Assembly: GCA_944326605.1 (NCBI GenBank)
Contig: CALVEM010000006.1
Span: 1-64,000 of the forward strand
Reading direction: 5' to 3'
DNA from: Candidatus Gastranaerophilales bacterium
Lineage (GTDB): Bacteria; Cyanobacteriota; Vampirovibrionia; Gastranaerophilales; Gastranaerophilaceae
Length of the DNA: 64,000 nt
The notes beneath the pieces were generated by a model. The model did no database searches and was not told the origin of the DNA. It saw nothing but the letters and a program-made list of their open reading frames with translations. The translations under genes and the position numbers were made by a program. Below are positions 1 to 8,537 of this stretch, piece after piece (position 1 is the stretch's first letter; the number at the start of each line of letters is the position of its first letter).

Positions 1-335
1 TCAGGTGCATTAATTACTAAACGGGATGATGTGTCGGTATTTTCTGCTCTTTCCTGACCGAGCATAGCGACCTGTGCGTCACCTAAGGCATAATATGCAT
101 CTGATCCGTTACTTGCCCACTGCCAGGGGGAAGATTGGTCAATCTTATTTCTTGTTGTCATGACCGGTGCCATCGCTGCCATAATAATACTCAAAATCAG
201 CATTACTACCATCATTTCCGCTAATGTGAAGGCAGGGTGTTTCAAGCCGGTAAAATTACAACAATCTTTACGTGTAATATCACAATTACATAACCCCAAA
301 AAATCTGCAAATGCAGAAAACTTACTATTGTTCAT
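1..335 (-). CDS. type IV prepilin-like protein (3' end outside window)
   Basis: The reading frame opens at an ATG preceded by AGAGGT and runs off the left edge after 111 codons. Residues 30-62 read as a class III prepilin signal: a basic/polar leader, then KHPAFTLAEMMVVM with cleavage expected before the Phe of FTLAE, then about 20 hydrophobic residues. The mature part begins TTRNKIDQSSPWQWAS and looks like the pseudopilins common in gut Melainabacteria. The leader is unusually long (about 34 residues) and holds four Cys. Role inferred: pilus, secretion or surface pseudopilin processed by prepilin peptidase. The C-terminal domain is not visible, so the subtype cannot be named. Confidence 0.8.
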   Translation of the reverse strand, partial: MNNSKFSAFADFLGLCNCDITRKDCCNFTGLKHPAFTLAEMMVVMLILSIIMAAMAPVMTTRNKIDQSSPWQWASNGSDAYYALGDAQVAMLGQERAENTDTSSRLVINAP

Positions 336-400
336 TAAGTTACCTCTTTTGTTTATTTTAACATTCCTTAAATACATTATAAACTATATTCTTATGTTTT

Positions 401-1045
401 TCAACAGTTTAATAAAATTTCATTATAAGTTTTAAAATGAGCTTTACAAACTTCCTTTAATTTTTCTTTCCCGTATTTTTTTACAAATTCAACAGCATCA
501 GCCTTAACAAGATTTGAACAGCCTTTTTGAAATTTTATACCGTAAGTATTCTCCATAGACTGTATTTTCTGAACAAATGCGGCACGCGCAAGAACAGATG
601 CTGCAGCAACCGCAATATCGCTTTCCGCCTTGCACATTTGCTCTAACCTTATACTTCTGCCATTTTTCATCAAGGCGGATTTGATTAAACTTTCATCCCC
701 GAACTTGTCAGACAGAGCATACTCACAGGTACTGCTGTTTAATATATTCTCTATCGCTCTTGCATGCCCCCAGGCAAGAAGCCTGTTAAGGTTTCCTATC
801 TTTGTATAAAGTTCGTTATATCTGGTATTTGTAATCATTATTATTGAATGCGGTGCGTGCTGTTTTATTTCAACAGAAAGAGAAAGCATTTTTTTATCAG
901 TCAGCTTTTTACTGTCTTTAATACCTAAATCTTTAAAAAGTTCCGCATTCTTTTCATCAACAAGCACGCCTGCAATTACAAGAGGACCGAAAAAATCTCC
1001 CTTGCCCGATTCATCTGTTCCGATATGAGCCGTAAAATCTGTCAT
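401..1045 (-). CDS. rnhC: ribonuclease HIII
   Basis: This 214-residue RNase H type 2 fold enzyme would cleave the RNA strand of RNA:DNA hybrids. The N-terminal GTDESGKGDFFGPL carries the first two acidic catalytic residues and is the HIII-type signature; IKDSKKLTDKK supplies the third acidic position, and ALSDKF and AAASVLAR follow. Start chosen at the ATG preceded by GGGAGG; a longer frame upstream has no ribosome site and overlaps the preceding gene. The N-terminal TBP-like substrate-binding domain of Firmicutes RNase HIII is absent, so the protein is short for that family. It sits 16 nt after the PBP1A gene on the same strand and is probably co-transcribed. Confidence 0.82.
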   Translation of the reverse strand: MTDFTAHIGTDESGKGDFFGPLVIAGVLVDEKNAELFKDLGIKDSKKLTDKKMLSLSVEIKQHAPHSIIMITNTRYNELYTKIGNLNRLLAWGHARAIENILNSSTCEYALSDKFGDESLIKSALMKNGRSIRLEQMCKAESDIAVAAASVLARAAFVQKIQSMENTYGIKFQKGCSNLVKADAVEFVKKYGKEKLKEVCKAHFKTYNEILLNC

Positions 1046-1061
1046 AATACCTCCCATAAAA

Positions 1062-3239
1062 CTAGTGAAGTGAATCCGGAACAGCCATAGGTATAGGAGC
1101 TGAAGCCGGTTTGGACGGAACAACAGGCTTTGCGGCAGGAAGCGGTGTCGGCTGCTGCTGTTTCACCGGTTCAGCTTTTTTACCGGCATTAATAGTTTTT
1201 ACAACATTTTGAACAGCTTCCTGAGCAGTTTGCGCGGTTTGTTCATCAAGAGTGTTAGAATTATTTGTCGCTTGCTCTGTTGTTTCCTGAGCTTCTTCCT
1301 CCTCGCCAATAATTTTTACGTTAGAGCCGGCGGCAAAAGGCATTAATTTAACTTCCGGATAATTAAATTCAGCTTTCCCGTAAGGTTCTGTAGCAACTTT
1401 CATCATATCCCGCCAGATAAGAGCAGGAACAGTACCGCCCTGAACACCTTTTGTCATAACCGTATTATCGTCATTACCAACCCAGACGCCCGCTACAATA
1501 TGCGGTGTATACCCTACAAAATAAGCATCTTTGTTATCATCGGTCGTTCCGGTTTTACCTGCGGCGGGTTTGCCGATATTAGCAGCTCTACCCGTTCCGT
1601 TTGTTATAACGGTTCTCATCATAGCCGTCATTTCAGCAGCGGTATTCATACTCAACTGATGTGAAATTTTTGTTTTCGGTGCTCTATAAATGACTTTACC
1701 GCGCGAAGTTTCCACTCTTTCTACAGAATAAGGCTGAACAACGTACCCGCCGTTTGCAAATGCTCCGTATGCCCTCGTAAACTCAAAAAGTTTTACGCCG
1801 TTTGAACCGAGTGCAATTGTGTAGTCATATTCCAGAGGTGTTTCTATTCCTAAAACCCTTGCTATTTGAATAACAGAACGTATTCCAACTTCTTTGATAA
1901 GTCTTGCGGCACAAACGTTTGATGATACCATCAAAGCTGTATAAACAGGAATATTACCCCTGTATTTGTTACCGTAGTTATGCGGAGACCACTGACCGAT
2001 TGTTATCGGTCTGTCTTCAATCATATCGTTAGGGCTTATACCTTTCTCCATTGCAGCAGCATAAACTATAGGTTTAAATGCAGATCCCGGAGGTCTAACT
2101 GCCTGCGTAACCCTGTCATACTGGCTCTTTGTATAATCTTTTCCGCCTGAATAAACAAGTATTTTCCCGTCTATCGGGCTGTATGCAAATACGGCAGCCT
2201 GATTTTTTTCTCCACGTAATCCCCAGTTGATAAGATTTTTACGAATAGCTTCATCAGCAGCTTTTTGAGCTTTATAATCCAATGTAGTTACGACTTTGTA
2301 GCCGCCTTGAGAAATTTCAGCTTCATCAAAGCCTAAACTTTCAAGTTCTTTCAGCACGTAGTCACAAAAGTATGGGGCTTTATTTGTTGTATAGAACTGG
2401 GGAACTTTTGCGAGATGAACTTTTTCTTCTTTAGCTTTTTCATATTCATCTTTTGTAATATAGCGCATTTTAAACATTCTCAAGAGCACCTGATTACGTC
2501 TTTGTACAGCCAGATCCATGTTATTAAACGGATTATAAACCGAAGGAGCCTGAGGCAAACCTGCAATCAGTGCAAGTTCCGCTAAATTACAGTCTTTTAA
2601 GTGCTTGTCAAAATATATCTGAGCGGCAGCCTCCACACCGTAAGCGCCTGCTCCGAGATAAACATTATTCATATACATTTCCAAAATTTGATCTTTGGAA
2701 ATTGTTTTTTCAATTCTTGCAGCAATAAAAAGTTCCTTTAACTTTCTGTCAAAAGTTCTTTCATTATTCAAAAACAAAACTCTTGCAAGCTGCTGTGTAA
2801 TAGTACTTGCACCCTGTACAACACGGCCTGCTATAACGTTTTGCACCATTGAACGCGCCAGACCTGTCAGGTCATAACCGTGGTGGCGGTAAAAGTTTTT
2901 ATCCTCGGTTGCAATCAAAGCTTTTTTTAAATTATCCGGAATATCTTTAAGCTCTATTTTTTCATAAGTATATGCAGTAAATGTTTTTATAATCTCATCA
3001 TCAGAGGAATAAATTTTTGTAACAATATTCGGCTTAAATTGCTCTAAATTATTAATGGGCGGAAGCGATGACAGGTAAAGCTCCAGCGAAGCAACTCCCG
3101 CAAGCAGACACGCACATCCCATTATAAAAATAAACTTTAACGTCGAAAAAAATCCGCCGCTCTTTTTTGAATTCTTTGATATATTAGCTTTTGCCATTTC
3201 TTTTGCTTTTGAATTTCTGTTTACATAGTATTTTGTCAT
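1062..3239 (-). CDS. penicillin-binding protein 1A, bifunctional glycosyltransferase/transpeptidase
   Basis: This 725-residue class A PBP polymerises and crosslinks peptidoglycan at the cytoplasmic membrane. It has a cytoplasmic basic tail and one TM segment near residues 33-53. The GT51 domain shows EDKNFYRHHG, GASTITQQ and ILEMYMNNVYLG. The transpeptidase domain shows the SAFK active-site Ser/Lys, SSN and KTGTT. The C-terminal ~90 residues are low-complexity, acidic then Pro/Ala/Lys-rich, which may reach into the wall. Start: ATG with GGGAG at good distance; a TTG one codon upstream is too close to the ribosome site. It diverges from the Cys-cluster gene and leads into rnhC. Confidence 0.95.
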   Translation of the reverse strand: MTKYYVNRNSKAKEMAKANISKNSKKSGGFFSTLKFIFIMGCACLLAGVASLELYLSSLPPINNLEQFKPNIVTKIYSSDDEIIKTFTAYTYEKIELKDIPDNLKKALIATEDKNFYRHHGYDLTGLARSMVQNVIAGRVVQGASTITQQLARVLFLNNERTFDRKLKELFIAARIEKTISKDQILEMYMNNVYLGAGAYGVEAAAQIYFDKHLKDCNLAELALIAGLPQAPSVYNPFNNMDLAVQRRNQVLLRMFKMRYITKDEYEKAKEEKVHLAKVPQFYTTNKAPYFCDYVLKELESLGFDEAEISQGGYKVVTTLDYKAQKAADEAIRKNLINWGLRGEKNQAAVFAYSPIDGKILVYSGGKDYTKSQYDRVTQAVRPPGSAFKPIVYAAAMEKGISPNDMIEDRPITIGQWSPHNYGNKYRGNIPVYTALMVSSNVCAARLIKEVGIRSVIQIARVLGIETPLEYDYTIALGSNGVKLFEFTRAYGAFANGGYVVQPYSVERVETSRGKVIYRAPKTKISHQLSMNTAAEMTAMMRTVITNGTGRAANIGKPAAGKTGTTDDNKDAYFVGYTPHIVAGVWVGNDDNTVMTKGVQGGTVPALIWRDMMKVATEPYGKAEFNYPEVKLMPFAAGSNVKIIGEEEEAQETTEQATNNSNTLDEQTAQTAQEAVQNVVKTINAGKKAEPVKQQQPTPLPAAKPVVPSKPASAPIPMAVPDSLH

Positions 3240-3315
3240 CAATACTCCCTCATCAACTTTATAATTCTATTATAAAATAATTTTATTGGCAAATATAATG
3301 TGATATTATAGAATT

Positions 3316-3705
3316 ATGTTTGATTTCTTATTCGTAATTATAAACGAAATCCGCTCATACTTTGTACCGGAAAAAGTAACTTATGAAATTACCGGAGAAT
3401 GTAAAAAATGCGGTAAATGCTGCAATTATATGTACAGCTATGACACTTACACCGAAAAAGAATTCAAAATAATGCAATTTATTTTTCCTGCATACCGAAG
3501 ATTTTATATAAAAGGCAAAGATGAAGAAGGCAATCTTATTTTTGCCTGCAAGCTTGTTACAAAAGAAGGTTTATGCTCTGATTACGAACACAGACTCCCG
3601 ATGTGCAGAAAATACCCCGCAAAAAAAATATTTTACCCCGGCAAACTTCACGAAGGCTGCGGGTATAAAGTTAATATAAAAAGTTTTGATGATTATTTGA
3701 AATAA
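3316..3705 (+). CDS. YkgJ-type cysteine cluster protein (UPF0153)
   Basis: A 129-residue protein of the YkgJ family. The signature CKKCGKCC (residues 29-36) is followed by CKLVTKEGLCSDYEHR, MCRKYPAKK and EGCGYK, giving the eight Cys expected of this predicted metal or Fe-S binding fold. The N-terminal ~20 residues are hydrophobic. Its function is not established for the family. TATTAT ends 6 nt before the ATG, with TG one base upstream (extended -10) and no Shine-Dalgarno, so the message is probably leaderless. It diverges from PBP1A and converges with the XRE gene that follows. Confidence 0.85.
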   Translation: MFDFLFVIINEIRSYFVPEKVTYEITGECKKCGKCCNYMYSYDTYTEKEFKIMQFIFPAYRRFYIKGKDEEGNLIFACKLVTKEGLCSDYEHRLPMCRKYPAKKIFYPGKLHEGCGYKVNIKSFDDYLK

Positions 3706-3715
3706 ATTTTTTGTA

Positions 3716-3988
3716 TTACTCATCTATCAGGTTAAAATCTTCACCCAAATTGCTCTCTATATGAGCAAATAATTCAGACACACTCCAATTAAATCCGTTA
3801 GCAATTTTTTTCAAAGCAACGACACCGCATTCACTCTGCCCCTGCTCAATCCGTGAAAGAGTTGAACGAGGGATATCGTTTTCATAAGCAAACATACACA
3901 AACTTTTGTCTGTGTATTGCTGTCTTAGACTTCTTATAACAGATCCTACAGCCTTATAATATTCTTTTTCTTTTTCTTGATTTGCCAT
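3716..3988 (-). CDS. XRE-family HTH regulator
   Basis: A 90-residue protein with a single helix-turn-helix of the XRE type: SLCMFAYENDIPRSTLSRIEQGQSE is the turn and recognition region. The C-terminus ESNLGEDFNLIDE is acidic and closely matches the tail of another XRE protein in this window (DDLPDDFTLIDR, ending at 39107), so the two are paralogues with a conserved acidic tail. Target unknown. It diverges from a DUF1796-like gene, with an inverted repeat between them that may be its operator. No ribosome site is visible before its ATG. Confidence 0.85.
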   Translation of the reverse strand: MANQEKEKEYYKAVGSVIRSLRQQYTDKSLCMFAYENDIPRSTLSRIEQGQSECGVVALKKIANGFNWSVSELFAHIESNLGEDFNLIDE

Positions 3989-4066
3989 ATCAAATGTAAA
4001 AAATCAATTTCCTGACTTAACATTTTGTTCCATATTCGGGATTATAAAAGTATAATTTTTGTGTTG

Positions 4067-4084
4067 TATCCCAAAAATGGGATA
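4067..4084. promoter_or_regulatory. inverted repeat between XRE gene and DUF1796-like gene
   Basis: TATCCCA and TGGGATA form a 7-bp inverted repeat with a 4-nt centre. It lies 10 nt downstream of a TATAAT at 4051-4056 and just before the DUF1796-like gene. Position and symmetry suggest an operator, possibly for the divergent XRE protein. No second copy was found nearby. Confidence 0.4.
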
Positions 4085-4095
4085 AGGATTATTTT

Positions 4096-4857
4096 ATGTA
4101 TTTTCTCCTCAAATTCAAAAAAATTATATCTAAGCTTCTTACCTGTTGGATTTTGTCCAAAAAAGCCCGGAAAAATGCCAGAAATTTTCTGTTTTATTTT
4201 TCCTTGGCGGATTATATCCGCTTTAAAAAACCAAATTTCTACATTGTATCCCTCGGACATAACTGTCTGCCGCGTGTGCTTGCAACAGTAGTTAAATTAA
4301 AACCACGAAAAATGTACGGTGAAAAAACATGCCCGTTTGATTTGAGCTTAAACTTTGATATAAATAAAATTGCGGAATTAATTAACAATAATTTCGAAAA
4401 CTTTTTTGATAATTTAGAATTTAATGAAACTGATAAAAGATGGGAAAACAAATATTTAAATTCAATATATGTTCACGATTCAAAACTCAGCAGAAAACAA
4501 TTCCAAGTAAGATACAGCAAAAGAATAAACAATTTTTTGAATATTATAAATTCAGATAAAATAATCTATTTTATTTATTATCCGCATTCTAATGAATCAT
4601 TAACAAAAGAGAATATTTTAACTTTATACAATGCCTTATTCAAACGCCGGAATAATAAACCGTTTAAACTTATCATCATAGTTCCAGAATTTATTAATGA
4701 CATAAACGAACAAAACATCTGTCAAATTGTTGAAAGCTGCGATCTTGAGCCTGACTGGTTAAATGCATTTATAAACGAGTACGGAGAAATAAACAATAAA
4801 TATACACAATTTGTCCAACAGGCAGGGAACAAACTGAAAAACATCATACTAAATTAA
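4096..4857 (+). CDS. DUF1796-like putative cysteine peptidase
   Basis: A 253-residue protein. From residue 48 it reads IVSLGHNCLPRVLAT, followed by the CPFDLSLNFD block, which matches the DUF1796 / papain-like putative cysteine peptidase pattern (SLGxNC ... PFDW) found near glycan-transfer genes. The Cys of GHNC would be the nucleophile. The N-terminal 40 residues are basic and hydrophobic and do not resemble a clean signal peptide. AAGGA lies 7 nt upstream of the ATG. Its stop overlaps the convergent dnaB stop by 4 nt. The family assignment rests on motif resemblance only; substrate unknown. Confidence 0.6.
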   Translation: MYFLLKFKKIISKLLTCWILSKKARKNARNFLFYFSLADYIRFKKPNFYIVSLGHNCLPRVLATVVKLKPRKMYGEKTCPFDLSLNFDINKIAELINNNFENFFDNLEFNETDKRWENKYLNSIYVHDSKLSRKQFQVRYSKRINNFLNIINSDKIIYFIYYPHSNESLTKENILTLYNALFKRRNNKPFKLIIIVPEFINDINEQNICQIVESCDLEPDWLNAFINEYGEINNKYTQFVQQAGNKLKNIILN

Positions 4858-6230
4858 AACACATCAGTCTTAATAGGGTTTTTAAATTTCGTAATATTGC
4901 CCTGAAACAGAAGTTTAACAGTTCCGACAGAACCGTTTCTGTGTTTTGCGATTATTACTTCCGACTCCCCTTTGGAAGCAGCCTTTGCCGCAATATCTTC
5001 TTCACCGTCTTCGGCTTTTCTGTAATATTCATCACGGTAAATAAACATTACAATATCAGCATCCTGCTCGATTGATCCTGATTCTCTCAAATCTGACAGC
5101 ATAGGACGTTTGTCTGTTCTGGATTCAACTGCACGCGACAATTGAGAAAGCGCAAGAACCGGAACATCAAGTTCTTTTGCAAGAATTTTCAAGCCTCTTG
5201 AAATAGCCGATATCTGCTGCATTCTGTCTTCCCTTCCGGCACTTTCCATCAATTGCAGATAATCAATCAAAACAAGCCCGAGATTTTTTTCTTCCATTTT
5301 TAATCTTCTGCATTTTGCGCGAATATCTGTTATTGTACAGCCTGAAGTATCATCAATATATATTGGTGCCTGAGCAAAGGCGTTCATTGCAGTTGCAAGT
5401 TTTTCCCAATCTTTGCTCTGCATATTGCCTGTTTTTACCCTTTGCGAATCTATTTCAGCCTCAGAACACAACATACGCTGCATCAACTGATCCTTAGACA
5501 TTTCAAGAGAAAATACAGCTACAGGGGTTTTAGCTTTCAACGCAACATTCTGTGCAATATTTAACGCAAGTGCGGTTTTTCCCATTGCAGGACGCGCCGC
5601 AAGAATTATCAAATCAGATTTTTGCAGACCGTTTAAAATAGCATCAAGTTCGTAAAAACCCGTCGGAACACCCGTCAATTCATCCTTATGCTCATATCGG
5701 TATTCAATCTTTTCATAAGTATTCAAAACCAAATCTTTTACATGAACCAGATCTGACGTCGCTTTTTTAGATGCAATATCAAATATCAGCTTTTCCGCAT
5801 TATCAAGAGACTGGTCAATCGGATTTACGTCATATCCGAAAGAAACAATTTCCGAACCCGCATTAATAAGTGCACGCTTTATCGCTTTTTCCTGAACAAT
5901 TTTTGCATAATATTCAATATTTGACGTTGTAATTGTTTTATAGCAAAGATCATTTACAAAAGCACGTCCGCCTATTGTTTCCAGCTTTGAATTGTAGCTT
6001 AAAACATCAGAAACCGATACTATGTCAATTCTTTCATTAGTATTAAACAACTGCAGCATTGCATCATAAATATATCTGTGGGCTGGTTTGTAAAAACTTT
6101 CCGGTTTCAAAATTTCAACAACCTTTGTTATCACATTCGGATTAACTAAAATTGCGCCCAGTACAGCTTCTTCCGCCTCAATATTTTGAGGAAGCATCCC
6201 GAAATTATTTTCTTTTTCTTTTACTGCCAT
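4854..6230 (-). CDS. dnaB: replicative DNA helicase DnaB
   Basis: A 458-residue hexameric 5'-3' helicase of the replication fork. The N-terminal domain (LPQNIEAEEAVLGAIL, YIYDAMLQLF) recruits primase. The RecA-like domain carries Walker A AARPAMGKTAL near residue 208, Walker B VLIDYLQLM, and the SQLSRAVESR arginine-finger region. It ends with HRNGSVGTVKLLF as is usual. No intein is present. GGAGA precedes the ATG. Convergent with the DUF1796-like gene. Confidence 0.97.
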   Translation of the reverse strand: MAVKEKENNFGMLPQNIEAEEAVLGAILVNPNVITKVVEILKPESFYKPAHRYIYDAMLQLFNTNERIDIVSVSDVLSYNSKLETIGGRAFVNDLCYKTITTSNIEYYAKIVQEKAIKRALINAGSEIVSFGYDVNPIDQSLDNAEKLIFDIASKKATSDLVHVKDLVLNTYEKIEYRYEHKDELTGVPTGFYELDAILNGLQKSDLIILAARPAMGKTALALNIAQNVALKAKTPVAVFSLEMSKDQLMQRMLCSEAEIDSQRVKTGNMQSKDWEKLATAMNAFAQAPIYIDDTSGCTITDIRAKCRRLKMEEKNLGLVLIDYLQLMESAGREDRMQQISAISRGLKILAKELDVPVLALSQLSRAVESRTDKRPMLSDLRESGSIEQDADIVMFIYRDEYYRKAEDGEEDIAAKAASKGESEVIIAKHRNGSVGTVKLLFQGNITKFKNPIKTDVF

Positions 6231-6329
6231 GCTTTTATTTTCTCCTGTTGCTACATGATATTACATAAAAAATAAATTTGCATGTAAAATTTTATTGACA
6301 AATAAAATTTATAAAACAAAATCAAATAT

Positions 6330-6851
6330 ATGATAAAAACTATTTTGAACCTAAAAGCATTTTTATTGAGTATAAAATCTGATACACATGAAAAAATAGG
6401 AAAAATTCTGTTGAGAAATGCACTGAAAATATCGACTGCAGAATCATGTACAGGCGGACTTATAAGTTCCAGATTAACGGATGTTGCCGGCAGTTCAGCC
6501 TATATCCATGCAAATTTTGTAACTTATTCAAACGAGGCAAAAAGCAGATTTCTTAATGTGTCCGGCGAAACACTAAACCAATACGGTGCAGTAAGCGCCG
6601 AATGCGCCCGAGAAATGGCAGAAGGACTTTTAAAACTTACCGGGAGCGACATTGTTCTTTGCACAACAGGAGTAGCCGGACCTGCATCAAGCGAACAGAA
6701 ACCGGTAGGATTAATGTTTGCCGCATGCGGGTATAATAATAATATAAGCATTAAAGAATTTAGGCTTAACCCTGATTATAACCGTAAAAATATGAAATTT
6801 ATGTTTTCCGAAGAAGCTCTAAATTTTTTGCTTACTACATTGAACACGTGA
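6330..6851 (+). CDS. pncC: CinA C-terminal domain protein (nicotinamide-nucleotide amidase type)
   Basis: A 173-residue stand-alone CinA_C/PncC domain, which in characterised members deamidates nicotinamide mononucleotide to nicotinate mononucleotide in NAD salvage. TAESCTGGLISSRLTDVAGSS contains the catalytic Ser/Thr region; VTYSNEAK, AVSAECAREMA and CTTGVAGPAS follow in family order. The N-terminal CinA molybdopterin-like domain is absent. TTGACA (6295-6300), a 16-nt spacer and CAAAAT lie 7 nt from the ATG with no Shine-Dalgarno, so this mRNA may be leaderless. The 3' end overlaps the convergent LuxR-type gene by 33 nt. Confidence 0.88.
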   Translation: MIKTILNLKAFLLSIKSDTHEKIGKILLRNALKISTAESCTGGLISSRLTDVAGSSAYIHANFVTYSNEAKSRFLNVSGETLNQYGAVSAECAREMAEGLLKLTGSDIVLCTTGVAGPASSEQKPVGLMFAACGYNNNISIKEFRLNPDYNRKNMKFMFSEEALNFLLTTLNT

Positions 6852-7058
6852 CATTTTGCCCTTTAACAGCCCTGTATAAGCAGCTATAAAAACAGCCTGT
6901 GCTCTGTTTCTGGAGTTTAATTTGCGTAAAATTCCGGTTACAAGAACTTTAATAGTATGAGGGCTCAAAAATAAAACAGCTGCAATTTCAGCATTAGAAT
7001 GTCCATTAGCTATTAAATACAAAATCTCAAGTTCTCTGGATGTTAACTCTTTTGACAT
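6819..7058 (-). CDS. small LuxR/GerE-type HTH protein
   Basis: A 79-residue stand-alone GerE domain: LTSRELEILYLIANGHSNAEIA, then LFLSPHTIKVLVTGILRKL, which is the LuxR four-helix DNA-binding unit. There is no receiver or ligand domain. Start: ATG at MSKELT; an in-frame GTG 15 nt upstream is possible, and neither has a ribosome site. The short intergenic region shared with the divergent XRE gene carries three direct TTATAAGT repeats (7060, 7089, 7112), possible binding sites. Confidence 0.8.
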   Translation of the reverse strand: MSKELTSRELEILYLIANGHSNAEIAAVLFLSPHTIKVLVTGILRKLNSRNRAQAVFIAAYTGLLKGKMSRVQCSKQKI

Positions 7059-7159
7059 TTTATAAGTACTCACTAACTAAATAGATATTTATAAGTATCC
7101 TCTGTGTATAATTATAAGTTACAAGTAAAATCTTGTCAACATCTGTAAAATAGGCATAT

Positions 7160-7378
7160 ATGTATAACGATAAAGAAATATTAAAACAATTTGGCAGAAA
7201 CGTAAAAGCAGAGAGAGTCCGGCTCGGTTACTCTCAGGAAACACTTGCGGAGAAAATGAGTGTTAATCGGGAATATATCAGTCGTATTGAACGCGGAATG
7301 CAAAACATGTCACTTGCAAGAATTACTATTCTGGCAAATTACCTTGAAACAAATATTAATAACCTTTTAAGATTTTAA
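7160..7378 (+). CDS. small XRE-family HTH regulator
   Basis: A 72-residue protein that is little more than an XRE helix-turn-helix (GYSQETLAEKMSVNREYISRIERG) followed by the usual fifth helix. It resembles the 73-residue XRE protein ending the gene at 56971 in length and layout (TQEVLAEKIDCSVNYLSLIENG). Divergent from the LuxR-type gene and convergent with the helical-repeat gene. Targets unknown; probably a chromosomal regulator rather than a phage repressor. Confidence 0.85.
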   Translation: MYNDKEILKQFGRNVKAERVRLGYSQETLAEKMSVNREYISRIERGMQNMSLARITILANYLETNINNLLRF

Positions 7379-7389
7379 AAAAATTAATA

Positions 7390-8301
7390 CTATTTCATAA
7401 TTATATCAGCCATAACTTCCGGAAATTCATTCATTAAAATTTCCGCAAATTTTTCCGTATCAATTTGAGTAATAACGATTGACAAAAGATCATTCGGCAA
7501 TTCTTCAATCATTTTTTGAATATGTTCGGGCTCAATTACCGACATTGCCTTAATAACCTCAGGTTTTTGTTTTTCACGGTTGATAATCGTTGTATAAGCG
7601 TGTGCATCAAATAACTGAAACCATTCGTTATGTTCTTTTGCTAACGAAAGTACAAGCTGTTGTTTTTGAGTCGGCTGAAAAGCTTTCAGTGCATCTTTAT
7701 ATTCAAGAGGATTAAGCTCGCCGAACTGCTTGCTCAAATCAATACTGTTCATACTCTCAACAGCTTCTCCGGTAATCTGCTCAAGCACTTGAGCGACATA
7801 TTCTTCCGGAATAGATTGAATATGTTTTAAAATTTTATTTTTATCAATGTCACTGCTTGTTAAAAATTTATCCAGCTGCTCATCAGGCATCAATTGAACA
7901 ATTTCCTCCTGAGAAAACATTTCAAAAACAGTATTGACCAACTGCTCAGGCGGTAATTCTTCAAGCATTTTCATTAATTTATCATCCGTAAAGAAATACA
8001 AACCCTGCAATAAGTCTTTTTCCTCCATCTGAGGTAAAAATTGACGAAGCTGTAATGCTGTCATTTCGCTTAAAATCATAAACTTATTGTTTGTATCCGC
8101 AAGATCAAACAACTCCATAACAAGGTTAACATTAGAAGTCAATTCTTGAGCAAGTTCTATTGCAAGCTGATTACCTGCAGCAGCTTCTGCTTCAATAATT
8201 TCTTCAACAGACATATTTGCATATTCTTCCTGAAATTTGACTGCACTAATATGCAAAGCCGTTTGCAGATATTCAACATTAGAATCAATAACTAAGCTCA
8301 T
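7390..8301 (-). CDS. helical-repeat protein, MgtE_N/FliG-like architecture, function unknown
   Basis: A 303-residue acidic, all-helical soluble protein. It repeats a ~35-40 residue unit with Leu-Pro turns (LEELPPEQLVNTVFEMF, IQSIPEEYVAQVLEQIT, IEELPNDLLSIVITQI), the pattern of MgtE N-terminal or FliG-like superhelices. There are no membrane segments and no catalytic motif. Start at the ATG preceded by AGGAG 4 nt away; the longer frame upstream lacks one. It stands alone, convergent with the XRE gene and divergent from the EF-hand protein. I do not recognise the family. Confidence 0.75.
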   Translation of the reverse strand: MSLVIDSNVEYLQTALHISAVKFQEEYANMSVEEIIEAEAAAGNQLAIELAQELTSNVNLVMELFDLADTNNKFMILSEMTALQLRQFLPQMEEKDLLQGLYFFTDDKLMKMLEELPPEQLVNTVFEMFSQEEIVQLMPDEQLDKFLTSSDIDKNKILKHIQSIPEEYVAQVLEQITGEAVESMNSIDLSKQFGELNPLEYKDALKAFQPTQKQQLVLSLAKEHNEWFQLFDAHAYTTIINREKQKPEVIKAMSVIEPEHIQKMIEELPNDLLSIVITQIDTEKFAEILMNEFPEVMADIIMK

Positions 8302-8537
8302 AATACTCCTGATATTTATACTAAAAGTATTAACGGCAATAAATTTCAAAAACTTTAAAGATTGTAACTTTTGTTAATAATGTAAAATATTATTAAATTT
8401 TTCACATTTTTCACATTTTTTCCAAAGTTTTTTTAATTTAAACCGATATTAACCAAAAAGGTTAAAAATATGGCTAAATTTCAAATATTAATCAAAAATT
8501 TATAAAATTATTTTCATTTATTAATAAGGAAGGTAAA